Origin: Prado023 sp964638055
GTDB taxonomy: Bacteria; Actinomycetota; Actinomycetes; S36-B12; CAIYMF01
DNA length: 30,419 nucleotides
Reading direction: 5' to 3'
Assembly: GCA_964638055.1 (NCBI GenBank)
Contig: CAZWXF010000020.1
Span: 1-30,419, forward strand
Part shown: piece after piece, positions 19,304 to 28,204 of the stretch
Position numbering within the stretch: the first letter of the stretch is position 1
How the letters are laid out: every line of letters begins with the position of its first letter
Position numbers and translations under genes: made by a program
The notes under the pieces: model-generated
Databases searched by the model: none
The model's input: the letters and a program-made list of their open reading frames with translations, nothing else
Told to the model about the DNA's origin: nothing

Positions 19304-19330
19304 GACACCCGGCCGATGTGAGACACCCGG
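19295..19330 (+). repeat. Perfect 18-bp tandem duplication over the dimethylargininase stop codon
   Basis: CCGATGTGAGACACCCGG is repeated head to tail at 19295-19312 and 19313-19330. The first copy carries the last codons and the TGA. Both copies are untranslated beyond the first stop, so the change is silent for the protein. Confidence 0.9.
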
Positions 19331-19366
19331 CCGAGTGAGCACCCGGACGGCCTGGGCCCTGGCCGG

Positions 19367-20743
19367 TCACCTGATCGGCTGGGGGTCGCGCAGGTCCACC
19401 GCGGAGCTGACCGTCCCCACGTCGGGCCGGCCGGTTGCCACAGCGGACCGGGTCCGCCCCGGGTCGGCCCCCTCGGGCGGGGAGTCACCTGCAGCCTCGG
19501 CGCGGCGGCGGAACGGCCGGCGCAGGGCAGCGCCCGCCCGGGCCACGCGCCGGTGCCGAGCCTCCGCGACGCGACGGCGCAGCAGGGCCGCGGCGTCAGC
19601 GGTGGTGAGGGCCTTGACCGCATCGCTGGCCAACGGATCGGCAGGCGGCCTGCCCGCCGGCTCGGTGGGCTCAAGCAGGGTCATGGCTTCGGTGAGAGCC
19701 CCGAGAAGGGCCTCCGAGGCCGCGCTCACCGGGATCGTCAGTCTGCCACTCGGGGCCTGGCCCGCCGGGATCGTCTGGCCCAGCGAGCCGAGGTCACCGT
19801 GAACGATGGCCCCCAGGGCGGCGATCCGCTCAGCGGTTCGTTCGCCGTGCTGCGCGGCAGCGTCCACGGCCCACTGGGGGGTGCCTACCGGCTCCTCACC
19901 GGGGTCCGGCCGGCGGCCCTCCACCAGCCGCATGATCGCTCCGCGTCGGACCAGCTTCTCGTACTTGGGCCATTCCCAGCTGTTGACCCCGCCAGCGTTC
20001 ACCCGTCGCAGGAGCTCGGCCTCGGCGGCTGTCATCGAGCGATTCCCGGCGCTGATGGAAGGGTCGGGCACCAGGAGCCCCGAGGGCAGGTCCAGCAGGC
20101 CCTCGAAGGTGCGCATCAGGAAGCCGCGGTCGGCCTCGTCGGGGATCACGAGGTGAACCCGCTGGGGCCCGACCCGCTCGGCCCACCGCTCGGCGATGCC
20201 GGCGTGGTCGTTGCGCCGCCAGAAGTTCGGCGTGGGAGGACATGCTGGCGGGTTGACGAAGGCACTGCGCAGCCATGACTCGTAGCCCATCGACAGCCCG
20301 TACTTCAGGTACTGCTGCCAGGAGGACGACAGCAGGCGAGCCATCGGCCGAAGCGTGAGGACGACGTGCAGCTCAGGATGAAGCCCTTCGGGCGGGACCA
20401 GCTCGGCGATGATCCGGTCGAGCGCCTGGTCATCGGCCAGGGCGAACGCCTCGCTGGAGATCACCACTCGCGATGGGTGATCGGCGACCTCCGCCACCAC
20501 CTTGGTCCAGTGGGCGGGGTTCGTCCGACGACCGCCGCGCTCCTCCCAACCCCAGGTCCGGTTGGTCACCACCATCGCGGCGCGGTGGTGGGAGCGGCGC
20601 TTGCCCGGGTAGAGCACGCCGTGGGCCAGCATCTCATCGCGGCTGCTGGCCAGCGCCGACTGGATGGCCGTGGTCCCGGTCTTGTGGAATCCGGCGTGGA
20701 ACAGGATGCTCGTCTCCGGCAAGGGCTCCGGTCGGTGCTTCAT
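19367..20743 (-). CDS. Sulfotransferase-like P-loop protein
   Basis: The 458-residue product starts with the PAPS-binding loop of sulfotransferases: SILFHAGFHKTGTTAIQSAL, where G18-F-H-K-T-G-T-T25 corresponds to the 5'-phosphosulfate loop. RVVISSEAFA near residue 95 matches the 3'-phosphate region. A central region with VVLTLRPMARLLSSSWQQYLKYGLSM follows the usual fold. After about residue 330 the protein becomes Ala/Arg-rich with a basic tail unlike classic family members. A good ribosome site (GGAGGT) precedes the ATG at 20743. The acceptor molecule is unknown; envelope glycolipid or polysaccharide is plausible next to a GT87 enzyme, but that is inference. It is convergent with the dimethylargininase gene. 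Confidence 0.78.
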   Translation of the reverse strand: MKHRPEPLPETSILFHAGFHKTGTTAIQSALASSRDEMLAHGVLYPGKRRSHHRAAMVVTNRTWGWEERGGRRTNPAHWTKVVAEVADHPSRVVISSEAFALADDQALDRIIAELVPPEGLHPELHVVLTLRPMARLLSSSWQQYLKYGLSMGYESWLRSAFVNPPACPPTPNFWRRNDHAGIAERWAERVGPQRVHLVIPDEADRGFLMRTFEGLLDLPSGLLVPDPSISAGNRSMTAAEAELLRRVNAGGVNSWEWPKYEKLVRRGAIMRLVEGRRPDPGEEPVGTPQWAVDAAAQHGERTAERIAALGAIVHGDLGSLGQTIPAGQAPSGRLTIPVSAASEALLGALTEAMTLLEPTEPAGRPPADPLASDAVKALTTADAAALLRRRVAEARHRRVARAGAALRRPFRRRAEAAGDSPPEGADPGRTRSAVATGRPDVGTVSSAVDLRDPQPIR

Positions 20744-20774
20744 GCCACCTCCAGCGGCTCGGGTTGCCCCGACG

Positions 20775-22010
20775 CTACCCGGTTGTGGCTGCCTGGGCCT
20801 CCTCCCGCTGTGCGGCCAGCGCGTCGCGGATGTGGCGGCGCTGCTGGATCTCGGGCACCACGTATCGGACCTCGGTGGACATGACCCGATCCAGCAGGCC
20901 CCGGCGCCGGGGATCGAACAGGCTCATGACCATCCCGATCGCCCACACGATGATGCCGACCAGCCCCAGCCAGGCTCGGGCCAGCGCCCGCAGCAGCCCG
21001 AGACGCCGCCCATCGGGAGTGCAGACCCGGATGCCGACGAGGGCCGAGCCCGCCGTGCGCCCGACCAGCCACCAGCAGATCGTGAAGTACATGGGTGCGG
21101 CAGCGGCCGCCACTGCCGCGATGGAGGCGCTCAGCCACTCCGGCGTGGGTTCGAACAGGCTGTCCAGGACGTTGATCAGGGAGGAGAGCCCCTGCCCGAT
21201 GACCCAGATCGCCAGTGCCATGTCCACGCCGAAGGCGACCCCCCGGGTCACCGCCCCCGCGTACGCGTGGTCCCTGCCCGGTGGCGGCGTGGCGAGTGGG
21301 AGCTTGGACCACTCGACTCGGCGAACCTTCGTTCGGGCCTGGATGACGCTCTCGGCCCGCTCCCCCGCCGCGACCATGGCATCCGAGGAGATCTCCGTGG
21401 CTGCCTCGCCCTCCACGCGTGCCCTGCGAAGCAGGATGCCGCGCCCGATGGTCTCAGCCAGGTCGTCAGCCTCGGCCAGGACCCGGCGCATGTGCTCGAA
21501 GGCGTCGAGGATCAGGCCCTGGCTCTGCTCGCGGATCAGGTCTCGGACCTTGGGGTCGTCCACGATGTCGTCCAGGACCATCGGGACGATCTCAGCGCGG
21601 ATCTTCGGCATGAGGGCGTCGATGAGGGCCGGCGCCACGTTCGCCTCGATGTGGGGCAGGAGCGCGTCGACGACCTGCGGGACGAGCTCGCGCTCCAGGA
21701 AGGGCTGGAGCTGGACGAGCAGAGGCGGGATCAGATCCTCCGCCAGGCGCGGCGTGGCACCGGTGAGCACCTCCGGGATGACCTCGTCGACGAGATACGG
21801 CGTGATCCCCTCGACGATCCGCGGGATCACCTCGGCGATGAGGTAGGGCTCGAGGTTCTCGATCACCTGCTCGGCGGTCGCCTCCGTGACCCCCCGGGCC
21901 GCGTCGGAGACGGTGTTCGCTGCCCGCCCGACCGTGGCGTCCATCGCTTCATCGAGGGCTCGCCGCACCGAGCCGCCGAACCGTGGCTCGTCACGCTCCG
22001 GACCGGACAT
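20775..22010 (-). CDS. RDD-family membrane protein with N-terminal 16-residue repeats
   Basis: The 411-residue protein has two parts. Residues about 42-153 are seven consecutive 16-residue repeats (described as a separate feature), followed by a charged region with the helix KVRDLIREQSQGLILDAFEHMRRVLAEADDLAETIG. Residues about 250-375 form an RDD domain: AYAGAVTRGVAFGVDMALAIW (with the Arg and Asp typical of the family's first helix), a second helix pair (WLSASIAAVAAAAAPMYFTICWWLVGRTAG), then GIRVCTPDGRRLGLLRALARAWLG and a last helix. RDD proteins are often implicated in ion or small-solute transport, but function here is unknown. The ATG at 22010 has no Shine-Dalgarno site; TAGCCT lies 6 nt before it. 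Confidence 0.85.
   Translation of the reverse strand: MSGPERDEPRFGGSVRRALDEAMDATVGRAANTVSDAARGVTEATAEQVIENLEPYLIAEVIPRIVEGITPYLVDEVIPEVLTGATPRLAEDLIPPLLVQLQPFLERELVPQVVDALLPHIEANVAPALIDALMPKIRAEIVPMVLDDIVDDPKVRDLIREQSQGLILDAFEHMRRVLAEADDLAETIGRGILLRRARVEGEAATEISSDAMVAAGERAESVIQARTKVRRVEWSKLPLATPPPGRDHAYAGAVTRGVAFGVDMALAIWVIGQGLSSLINVLDSLFEPTPEWLSASIAAVAAAAAPMYFTICWWLVGRTAGSALVGIRVCTPDGRRLGLLRALARAWLGLVGIIVWAIGMVMSLFDPRRRGLLDRVMSTEVRYVVPEIQQRRHIRDALAAQREEAQAATTG
21552..21887 (-). repeat. Seven 48-bp (16-residue) repeats in the RDD protein
   Basis: Residues 42-153 divide without gaps into 16-residue units beginning at 42, 58, 74, 90, 106, 122 and 138. A hydrophobic pair at positions 4-5 is followed by Pro at position 6 in six units; Pro at position 14 with a hydrophobic residue at 16 recurs in the first six. 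Acidic residues dominate positions 1-3. Each unit looks like an amphipathic helix broken by proline. The DNA copies have diverged, so this is an old protein repeat rather than recent duplication. Confidence 0.8.
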
Positions 22011-22016
22011 GGGGGC

Positions 22017-22022
22017 AGGCTA
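22017..22022 (-). promoter_or_regulatory. Candidate -10 box for leaderless RDD-protein mRNA
   Basis: Minus-strand TAGCCT lies 6 nt before the ATG; no ribosome site is present. No -35 box is recognisable. Confidence 0.4.
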
Positions 22023-22112
22023 CGGTGATCACGACTTGGCTCGCATGGCGCGAGGGCCGGATCGGCCCAGCCGCACGGTGACCGGCAGCCGCACGGGGCA
22101 GGCCCGCCAGCC

Positions 22113-22535
22113 TCAGCAGCCCACCTGCGCACGGATCGAGTTGATCTCGTCGTTGTAGGCCGCGGCAGCGGAGTTGTAGGCGGCCGTGGCCTCCGAGATC
22201 GTGGCGTTCGGGGAGATGCCGTCGATGGCCTCCGAGAAGTTCTCGTTGGCCTGGGCGATGTCGTCCTGGACGGTCTGCGCGAGGTCGTCCGCGTCATCGA
22301 GCACCTGGGCGTAGGCCGACCGGACCTGGCGCCGCTGTTCCTCCAGGTCCTCCACAGTGGCCGACCCGGCAGAGATCATGTTCCTGAGCTCCATGAGCTC
22401 GCCGGCCAGTGCCTGCGAGCTCTGGCAGTAGGCCGCGTTCGCGTCCGTCGTGTCATCGTTGTTGGACGAGCACGCGGCGAGGCTCAGAGCCAGTCCGGCG
22501 GTCGCGACGATGGCGGCGAGGCGGTGGGTGCGCAT
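22113..22535 (-). CDS. Small secreted lipoprotein with coiled-coil-like body, function unknown
   Basis: The 140-residue product has a lipoprotein signal peptide (RTHRLAAIVATAGLALSLAAC, lipidated Cys at about residue 22), then an Asn/Asp/Ser linker and an acidic, Ala-rich helical body from about residue 38 (QALAGELMELRNMISAG, VEDLEEQRRQVRSAYAQVLDDADDLAQTVQDDI) that looks like a helical bundle or coiled coil. Two Cys in the body (YCQSS and the terminal VGC) could form a disulfide bringing the ends together. The ATG at 22535 is chosen over 22550 because AGGAG lies 6 nt upstream. I know no named family for it. It follows the leftward RDD gene order, about 100 bp upstream of the RDD start. Confidence 0.75.
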   Translation of the reverse strand: MRTHRLAAIVATAGLALSLAACSSNNDDTTDANAAYCQSSQALAGELMELRNMISAGSATVEDLEEQRRQVRSAYAQVLDDADDLAQTVQDDIAQANENFSEAIDGISPNATISEATAAYNSAAAAYNDEINSIRAQVGC

Positions 22536-22633
22536 GTGAGCTCCTGGCATGGACGTCGGTTGCGGGCAAAGGCTACACGCGGAACACGGGCCTTCCGGCC
22601 AACGCTGCGAGGCGGAACCAGACCGACCCCGCC

Positions 22634-22704
22634 GGTCGAGCCCGCCGAAACCGACCCCAGCCCCCCGCCGGTCGAGCCCCCCGCTGGTCTAGCCTGTCGA
22701 GACC
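22634..22704. repeat. Degenerate copies of the dispersed GGTCGAG 19-mer
   Basis: Two variants of the 19-mer lie at 22634-22652 (GGTCGAGCCCGCCGAAACC) and 22686-22704 (GGTCTAGCCTGTCGAGACC), with a partial copy near 22670. They occupy the gap between the lipoprotein and lhr starts, which otherwise shows no feature. Confidence 0.75.
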
Positions 22705-22774
22705 CCAGACCCGACGCCCAGCCAAGGCCACCCTCCGGCCTCCCACAACCTCGTGAATGTCAGTGCCCTGACCC

Positions 22775-25700
22775 ATGATGTCGGGCATGGACGCGCTGGC
22801 CGGATTCTCGGGCCCCACCCGGGCCTGGTTCGGCGCAGCCTTCGAGACGCCGACCGCCATCCAGTCCGCGGCCTGGCCGCACATCCGCGCCGGTCGAAGC
22901 GTCCTGGCGGTGGCGCCGACCGGGTCCGGCAAGACTCTGGCAGCGTTCCTGTGGGCGATCGACAGGTGCCTGACCGCGCGGCAGGAGGCGGGCGTCCGGG
23001 TGCTCTACGTCAGCCCGCTCAAGGCGCTCGCCTTCGACGTGGAGCGCAACCTCCGTGCACCGTTGGCGGGGATCGCGATGCAGGCCGGGATGCTCGGGCA
23101 GGCGATCCCGAGTGTCAGGGTCGGCCTGCGTACGGGCGACACGCCGGCGGCCGAGCGGCAGGCGATGACCCGACGCCCTCCCGATGTCCTGATCACGACG
23201 CCAGAGTCCCTCTTCCTGCTGCTGACGTCCCGTGCCCGATCGGCCTTGGAGCACGTCGAGACCGTGATCGTCGACGAGGTCCACGCCGTGGCCGGCAGCA
23301 AGCGGGGAGCACACCTGGCGGTGAGCCTGGCCCGGCTCGACCGGCTCGTGGGCAGGGCGGTGCCTCGAATCGGGCTGTCCGCGACCGTCCGGCCCCTTTC
23401 CGAGGCCGCGCGATTCCTGGCCGGGGACCAGCCCGTCGAGGTGGTCGACGTGCCCTCGGAGAAGCGGTGGGACCTCCGCGTCGAGGTACCCGTCCCCGAC
23501 TTGTCCGATCTCCCCACGAGCACGGCGTCAGGCGAGCCGACCGCCTCGATCTGGCCCCATGTCGAGGAGCGGATCTGGCGACTGGTCCGCGCGCACCGCT
23601 CGACGATCGTGTTCGCGAACTCCCGCAGGCTCGCCGAGCGGCTGACCGCCCGACTCAACGAGATCGAGGCGGAGAGCCGGGGGGCCGAGGCTCTCGCCGG
23701 ATCGGGGCACGGGCGTGGCGCCGATCCCGGATCGCCTGATCGCGCCGGCGGCGACCTCGCCTCGGACGGGGCCTCCGACCGGCGGATGGCGCTGGTGATC
23801 CCACATCCTGCGCTGCACCCCGGCCAATCCGGGATGGGCGAGGGCGCGCCGCCGGTGATCGCCCGGGCGCACCACGGGTCCATGAGCCGCGAACAGCGTC
23901 GCCAGATCGAGGAGGACCTGAAGTCCGGTCGACTGCCCGCGGTCGTCGCCACCTCCAGCCTGGAGCTCGGGATCGACATGGGTGCGGTCGACCTCGTGAT
24001 CCAGGTGGAGGCGCCGCCCTCGGTGGCATCAGGGCTGCAACGCGTGGGCCGCGCCGGCCATCAGGTCGGGGCGGTGTCGCGCGGCGTGGTGCTGCCCAAG
24101 TTCCGAGCCGATCTCCTGGCCTCGGCAGTGGTGGTGGAACGCATGCGCCAGGGCAAGATCGAGACGCTCCAGATGCCGAGCAACCCGTTGGACGTCGTCG
24201 CGCAGCAGGTGGTCGCGAGCGTGGCGATGGACGAGTGGGAGGTCGGCGACCTCCTCGCCATGCTGCGCTCCACGGCCAACTTCGCGGACTTGACCCGGGG
24301 GGTGCTCGACAGCGTCCTGGACATGCTCTCGGGGCGGTACCCAGCCGACGCGTTCGCCGAGCTCCGCCCCCGCCTGGTCTGGGATCGCGTGCGCGACGTG
24401 CTCACCGCACGTCCCGGTGCCCAGCGACTCGCCGTCACGTCTGGGGGCACCATCCCGGATCGAGGGCTCTTCTCCGTCCACGTCGCCGACGGCGGGCGCA
24501 TCGGCGAGCTGGACGAGGAGATGGTGTACGAGTCGCGCGTGGGTGACACGTTCGCCCTGGGGTCGAGCTCCTGGCGGATCGTCGAGATCACCCACGACCG
24601 GGTGAACGTGGTACCCGCTCCCGGCACGCCAGCCCGGCTGCCCTACTGGCATGGCGACGCGATCGGACGGTCCGCCGAGCTGGGCCGTGCTCTGGGCGAG
24701 TTCACCCGTCGGATCGCGGGGATGCCACCGGAGGAGGCCAGGGCCCGCCTGGCGGCCGACGGCCTGGACCCGCTGGCCGTGGAGAACCTGATGGGCTTCC
24801 TCAACGAGCAGCAGGAGGTGGCCGGGCATGTCCCGTCGGACCGGACCATCCTGGTCGAGCGGGCACGTGACGAGGTCGGGGACTGGCGGATCGCGGTCCT
24901 GACTCCCTTCGGGGGACGGGTCCACGGGCCGTGGGCCCTGGTGGCTCGCGACCGGCTGCAGGTGGCGCTCGGGATCGACGCCGACGTCCTGCAGGGTGAC
25001 GACGGGTTCGTGGTCCGCCTGCCCGACCTGGCTGACGATCGACTCGACGAGGTCGTCGCGGCCTTGTTCCCGGAGCCCGATGACGTGGAGGCCGAGGTGA
25101 CCCGGCTGGTCGGGGGCTCGGCCCTGTTCGCCGCGCGGTTCCGGGAGTGCGCCGCGCGGGCGCTGCTGCTGCCGAGGATGCAACCGGGACGACGGGCGCC
25201 GCTCTGGCAGCAGCGGCTCCGATCTGCCCAGCTGCTGCAGGTCGCCGCCCAGCACCCGCAGTTCCCGATCGTGCTGGAGACCGTTCGAGAATGCCTGCGC
25301 GACGTCTACGACCTGCCAGCGCTGATCCGGGTGCTGACCGATGTCAGGGACCGTCGGATCCGGGTCGTGCAAGCGGATCCGCCCAGTCCGTCGCCCTTCG
25401 CCCGCTCCCTGTTGTTCGGCTATGTGGCCACGTTCATGTACGAAGGGGACTCGCCACTGGCCGAGCGTCGGGCCGCCGCCTTGACGCTGGATGCCAGCCT
25501 CCTGGCGGAGCTCCTCGGGGAGACCGACCTGAGCGAGCTGCTCGAACCCGAGGCCATCGCCCAGGTCATCGCACTGATCCAGAGAACCTCGCCTGAGCGC
25601 CATGCCCGCAACCCGGACGAGGCAGCGGACATGCTGCGTGCGCTGGGGCCGCTGTCGACGCAGGAGGCTGCCTTGCGGGGCGTGCCCGAGGAGTGGCTTG

Positions 25701-28108
25701 GGCAGCTCGAGATGCAGCGGCGGGTGTTCCGGGCGCGCATCGGGGGCCAGGCGCGCTGGGCCGCATCCGAGGACGCCTCCCGGCTCCGTGACGGCCTGGG
25801 CGTCGTCGCGGCTCCGGGCATCCCTCGGGCGTTCCTGGAGCCGGTGGCCGATGCGGTCGGTGATCTCGTGGCTCGCTACGCGCGCACGCACGGCCCGTTC
25901 ACGACCGCCCATGCGTCAACCGATCTGGGACTGCCGCTGGCGGTCGTCGAACAGCGGCTGCGCCAGTCACGAGCAGCAGGGCAGATGCAGGAGGGCCGGT
26001 TCAGTCCGGGTTCGACGGGTGTGCAGTGGTGTGCCCCGATGGTGCTCTCCCTGATCAAGCGTCGGACCGTGGCCCTGCTGCGCCACGAGGCCGAGCCGGT
26101 GAGCCAACAGGCGTTCGCCCGGTTCCTTCCCGAATGGCACGGGGTCGGCCCCACTGGTCCGAGGCTGCGCGGCTCCGCCGGTGTCCTTGCGGCCCTGCGC
26201 GACCTCGCCGGCGCGCCGGTGCCAGCGACCGCCTTGGAGCAGTCGATCCTGCCCACCCGGGTACGCGACTACGAGCCTGGGCTGCTCGACGCGCTCACGG
26301 CCACGGGAGAAGTGCTGTGGACCGGTTCGGGGAGCCTGCCCTCCGGGGACGGCTGGGTAGTCGTCGTCCCGGCGGAGGACGCCGGGCTCCTCCCACGAGG
26401 GTCGGAGTCTGACCTGACGAGTGTCGAGCGGATCGTCCTGTCGCTGCTGCAGCGCGGCGGCGGCTGGTTCACCCCCGAGATCACACGACTGGCCGCCGCC
26501 GATCCCGCGTGGTCCTCTCAGGCCGGTGAGGCCGGCTCCACTGATGCTGCGGGACCTGGGCCGGAGGCTGTCGAGCCCGGTGCGGCGGCGCGGCGTGGGC
26601 GAGGTCCGGCGGAGCCTGATCCAGCCGCGGAGCTGGCAGCCGGAGTGTTCGGGCCGGAGGCGGTTGCCGGGGGACTCGGGCATGAGCCGGACGCGATGGG
26701 GCCAGCTGATGCTCGCGCGGGGCTCGAACGTCAGGTGGCCGCCGCGATCCGGGCGTTGCTGTGGGGCGGATTCATCAGCAACGACACGCTCGCCCCGGTA
26801 CGACAGGCGGGTGCCGGCAGGACCGTCCGTGCCACTCGTGATGCACGAAGTCGACGGCCTCGCGGGCGATACGCGGACCTGGGTCGGGCCCGTGGGGGGT
26901 GGCCTGGCCAGCCCGGCTCCGCCGGGAAGTCGTGGGCGGGGGGTGGAGGGCTCGGCCGTGCGTCCTCGAGCGGCACCTCGGTCACGTCCGACCTGCCCGG
27001 GCGATGGTTCGCGCTGGCCGCCCCGGACCCCGATCCGACGATGTCCCTCGTCCTGCGCGTCCAGGCCCTCCTCGACCGGTTCGGCCTGGCGACACGTGCG
27101 GGCGCGGCATCATCCGGGATCCCGGGCGGGTACAGCGCTGCGTACCGCGTCCTGCTGGAGATGGAGTCTCGTGGACGAGCTCAGCGTGTCTACGCCGTGC
27201 AGGGCCTGGGTGGGTCCCAGTTCGCCCTGCCCGGGGTCGTGGACCGCCTTCGTGAGGTGGAGCGCGAGCTGTTCGCCGCCTCGGAACGCCCGGCCGGGGC
27301 CGACCCCCCACCCGAGGCGATCGTCCTCGCCGCGTCGGATCCGGCGAATCCCTTCGGGACCGCGCTGCCCTGGCCACCGAGTGCGCAGAGCTCCGGGGCG
27401 GATCGCGCCACCGAGCGTGCCGATGGGATCGCTGCGGCCGAGCCGGCAAGTGGCGCCGTCGCCCGTCCGACGCCCGGGGTGGTACCTCCGCGGCCAGGGG
27501 ATGGAGCACCGGGGGCAGGGATTCTCGGGTCGGGGGCAGTGCCCTTCGGGCCGGGGGCAGGGGCTCCCGGTTCCGCGACCCGGGCGGGCAGCCACCGCCC
27601 CTCACGCTCGGCAGGCTGCCACGTCGTGCTGTGCGGCGGGCTGCCCGTGCTGTTCATCGAGAGGGGCGGTCACAGCCTGCTCTCGTTCGCCGCGGACCAC
27701 GGTGCCCCGGTGGGCGCATCGGCATCCTCGGGCGGCGAGTCCGGGCGTCAGGGTCGAGGCGAGAGTCGGGAGAGCGGCCGAGGACCAGCACCCATGGATC
27801 TCGGACCCAGGAATCCACCTCGGCCGGACCACGCGGTCGGCCCCGATGCTGGGCGGACCTGGCCCGCGGGTCGGCCCGGGTCCGGTGGGGACGGCAAGGG
27901 CCCATTCGATCGAACGGAGCAGGTCCTGGCATCCGCCGCCACCGCCCTTCGGACGGCCATCGCGCTGGGCCGCGTCTCCGAACTGATGATCACCCGCATC
28001 GACGGTGAACCCGCGCTGGGGCATCTCGACAAGCCGCTGGGCCGTGCGCTGGTGGCCGCCGGTGCGACTGTGACTCCGAGGGGGTTCCGGATGAGATCGC
28101 GTCCCTAG
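22775..28108 (+). CDS. lhr: Lhr-family ATP-dependent DNA helicase (Lhr core plus C-terminal domain)
   Basis: This superfamily-2 3'-to-5' helicase of DNA repair has Walker A APTGSGKT (K53), TTPESLFLLL, DEVH box D167-H170 in VIVDEVHAVAG, motif III LSATV (202-204), and in the second RecA domain ARAHHGSMSREQR, TSSLELGIDMGAVDLVIQ and QRVGRAGHQ. The winged-helix and Lhr-specific beta domains follow, then a long C-terminal part ending in DPANPFG, GGLPVLFIERGG and VTPRGFRMR, all typical of actinobacterial Lhr. At 1777 residues it is clearly longer than the roughly 1500 I expect; the excess lies in Gly/Pro/Arg-rich inserts near residues 295-360, 1245-1305, 1350-1410, 1535-1610 and 1645-1710. The start is uncertain (ATG at 22775, 22778 or 22787), with no ribosome site. 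A strong stem-loop follows the stop. Confidence 0.95.
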   Translation: MMSGMDALAGFSGPTRAWFGAAFETPTAIQSAAWPHIRAGRSVLAVAPTGSGKTLAAFLWAIDRCLTARQEAGVRVLYVSPLKALAFDVERNLRAPLAGIAMQAGMLGQAIPSVRVGLRTGDTPAAERQAMTRRPPDVLITTPESLFLLLTSRARSALEHVETVIVDEVHAVAGSKRGAHLAVSLARLDRLVGRAVPRIGLSATVRPLSEAARFLAGDQPVEVVDVPSEKRWDLRVEVPVPDLSDLPTSTASGEPTASIWPHVEERIWRLVRAHRSTIVFANSRRLAERLTARLNEIEAESRGAEALAGSGHGRGADPGSPDRAGGDLASDGASDRRMALVIPHPALHPGQSGMGEGAPPVIARAHHGSMSREQRRQIEEDLKSGRLPAVVATSSLELGIDMGAVDLVIQVEAPPSVASGLQRVGRAGHQVGAVSRGVVLPKFRADLLASAVVVERMRQGKIETLQMPSNPLDVVAQQVVASVAMDEWEVGDLLAMLRSTANFADLTRGVLDSVLDMLSGRYPADAFAELRPRLVWDRVRDVLTARPGAQRLAVTSGGTIPDRGLFSVHVADGGRIGELDEEMVYESRVGDTFALGSSSWRIVEITHDRVNVVPAPGTPARLPYWHGDAIGRSAELGRALGEFTRRIAGMPPEEARARLAADGLDPLAVENLMGFLNEQQEVAGHVPSDRTILVERARDEVGDWRIAVLTPFGGRVHGPWALVARDRLQVALGIDADVLQGDDGFVVRLPDLADDRLDEVVAALFPEPDDVEAEVTRLVGGSALFAARFRECAARALLLPRMQPGRRAPLWQQRLRSAQLLQVAAQHPQFPIVLETVRECLRDVYDLPALIRVLTDVRDRRIRVVQADPPSPSPFARSLLFGYVATFMYEGDSPLAERRAAALTLDASLLAELLGETDLSELLEPEAIAQVIALIQRTSPERHARNPDEAADMLRALGPLSTQEAALRGVPEEWLGQLEMQRRVFRARIGGQARWAASEDASRLRDGLGVVAAPGIPRAFLEPVADAVGDLVARYARTHGPFTTAHASTDLGLPLAVVEQRLRQSRAAGQMQEGRFSPGSTGVQWCAPMVLSLIKRRTVALLRHEAEPVSQQAFARFLPEWHGVGPTGPRLRGSAGVLAALRDLAGAPVPATALEQSILPTRVRDYEPGLLDALTATGEVLWTGSGSLPSGDGWVVVVPAEDAGLLPRGSESDLTSVERIVLSLLQRGGGWFTPEITRLAAADPAWSSQAGEAGSTDAAGPGPEAVEPGAAARRGRGPAEPDPAAELAAGVFGPEAVAGGLGHEPDAMGPADARAGLERQVAAAIRALLWGGFISNDTLAPVRQAGAGRTVRATRDARSRRPRGRYADLGRARGGWPGQPGSAGKSWAGGGGLGRASSSGTSVTSDLPGRWFALAAPDPDPTMSLVLRVQALLDRFGLATRAGAASSGIPGGYSAAYRVLLEMESRGRAQRVYAVQGLGGSQFALPGVVDRLREVERELFAASERPAGADPPPEAIVLAASDPANPFGTALPWPPSAQSSGADRATERADGIAAAEPASGAVARPTPGVVPPRPGDGAPGAGILGSGAVPFGPGAGAPGSATRAGSHRPSRSAGCHVVLCGGLPVLFIERGGHSLLSFAADHGAPVGASASSGGESGRQGRGESRESGRGPAPMDLGPRNPPRPDHAVGPDAGRTWPAGRPGSGGDGKGPFDRTEQVLASAATALRTAIALGRVSELMITRIDGEPALGHLDKPLGRALVAAGATVTPRGFRMRSRP

Positions 28109-28140
28109 GCCTGAGGCTGCGAGCGGCCGCAGCCGCAGGC
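28109..28140. terminator. Strong stem-loop between lhr and the AlkA-like gene
   Basis: GCCTG-a-GGCTGCG pairs with CGCAGCC-g-CAGGC around a 6-nt loop (28122-28127), a 12-bp stem with one mismatch, starting at the base after the lhr stop. There is no T tract, which is common for actinobacterial hairpins. Placed between convergent genes it could stop transcription from both sides. Confidence 0.55.
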
Positions 28141-28204
28141 GCCCTGACTGCCACGCCGCGGTGTCGGACCAGTCCCGGGTGGGCCGGATCGGGAGATCCG
28201 CCGG

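Noticed and set aside
26421..27986. A 521-codon plus-strand frame inside lhr, and several minus-strand frames there
   Set aside because: The Lhr frame carries the conserved C-terminal blocks through this region; alternative frames stay open because of GC bias and the low-complexity inserts.
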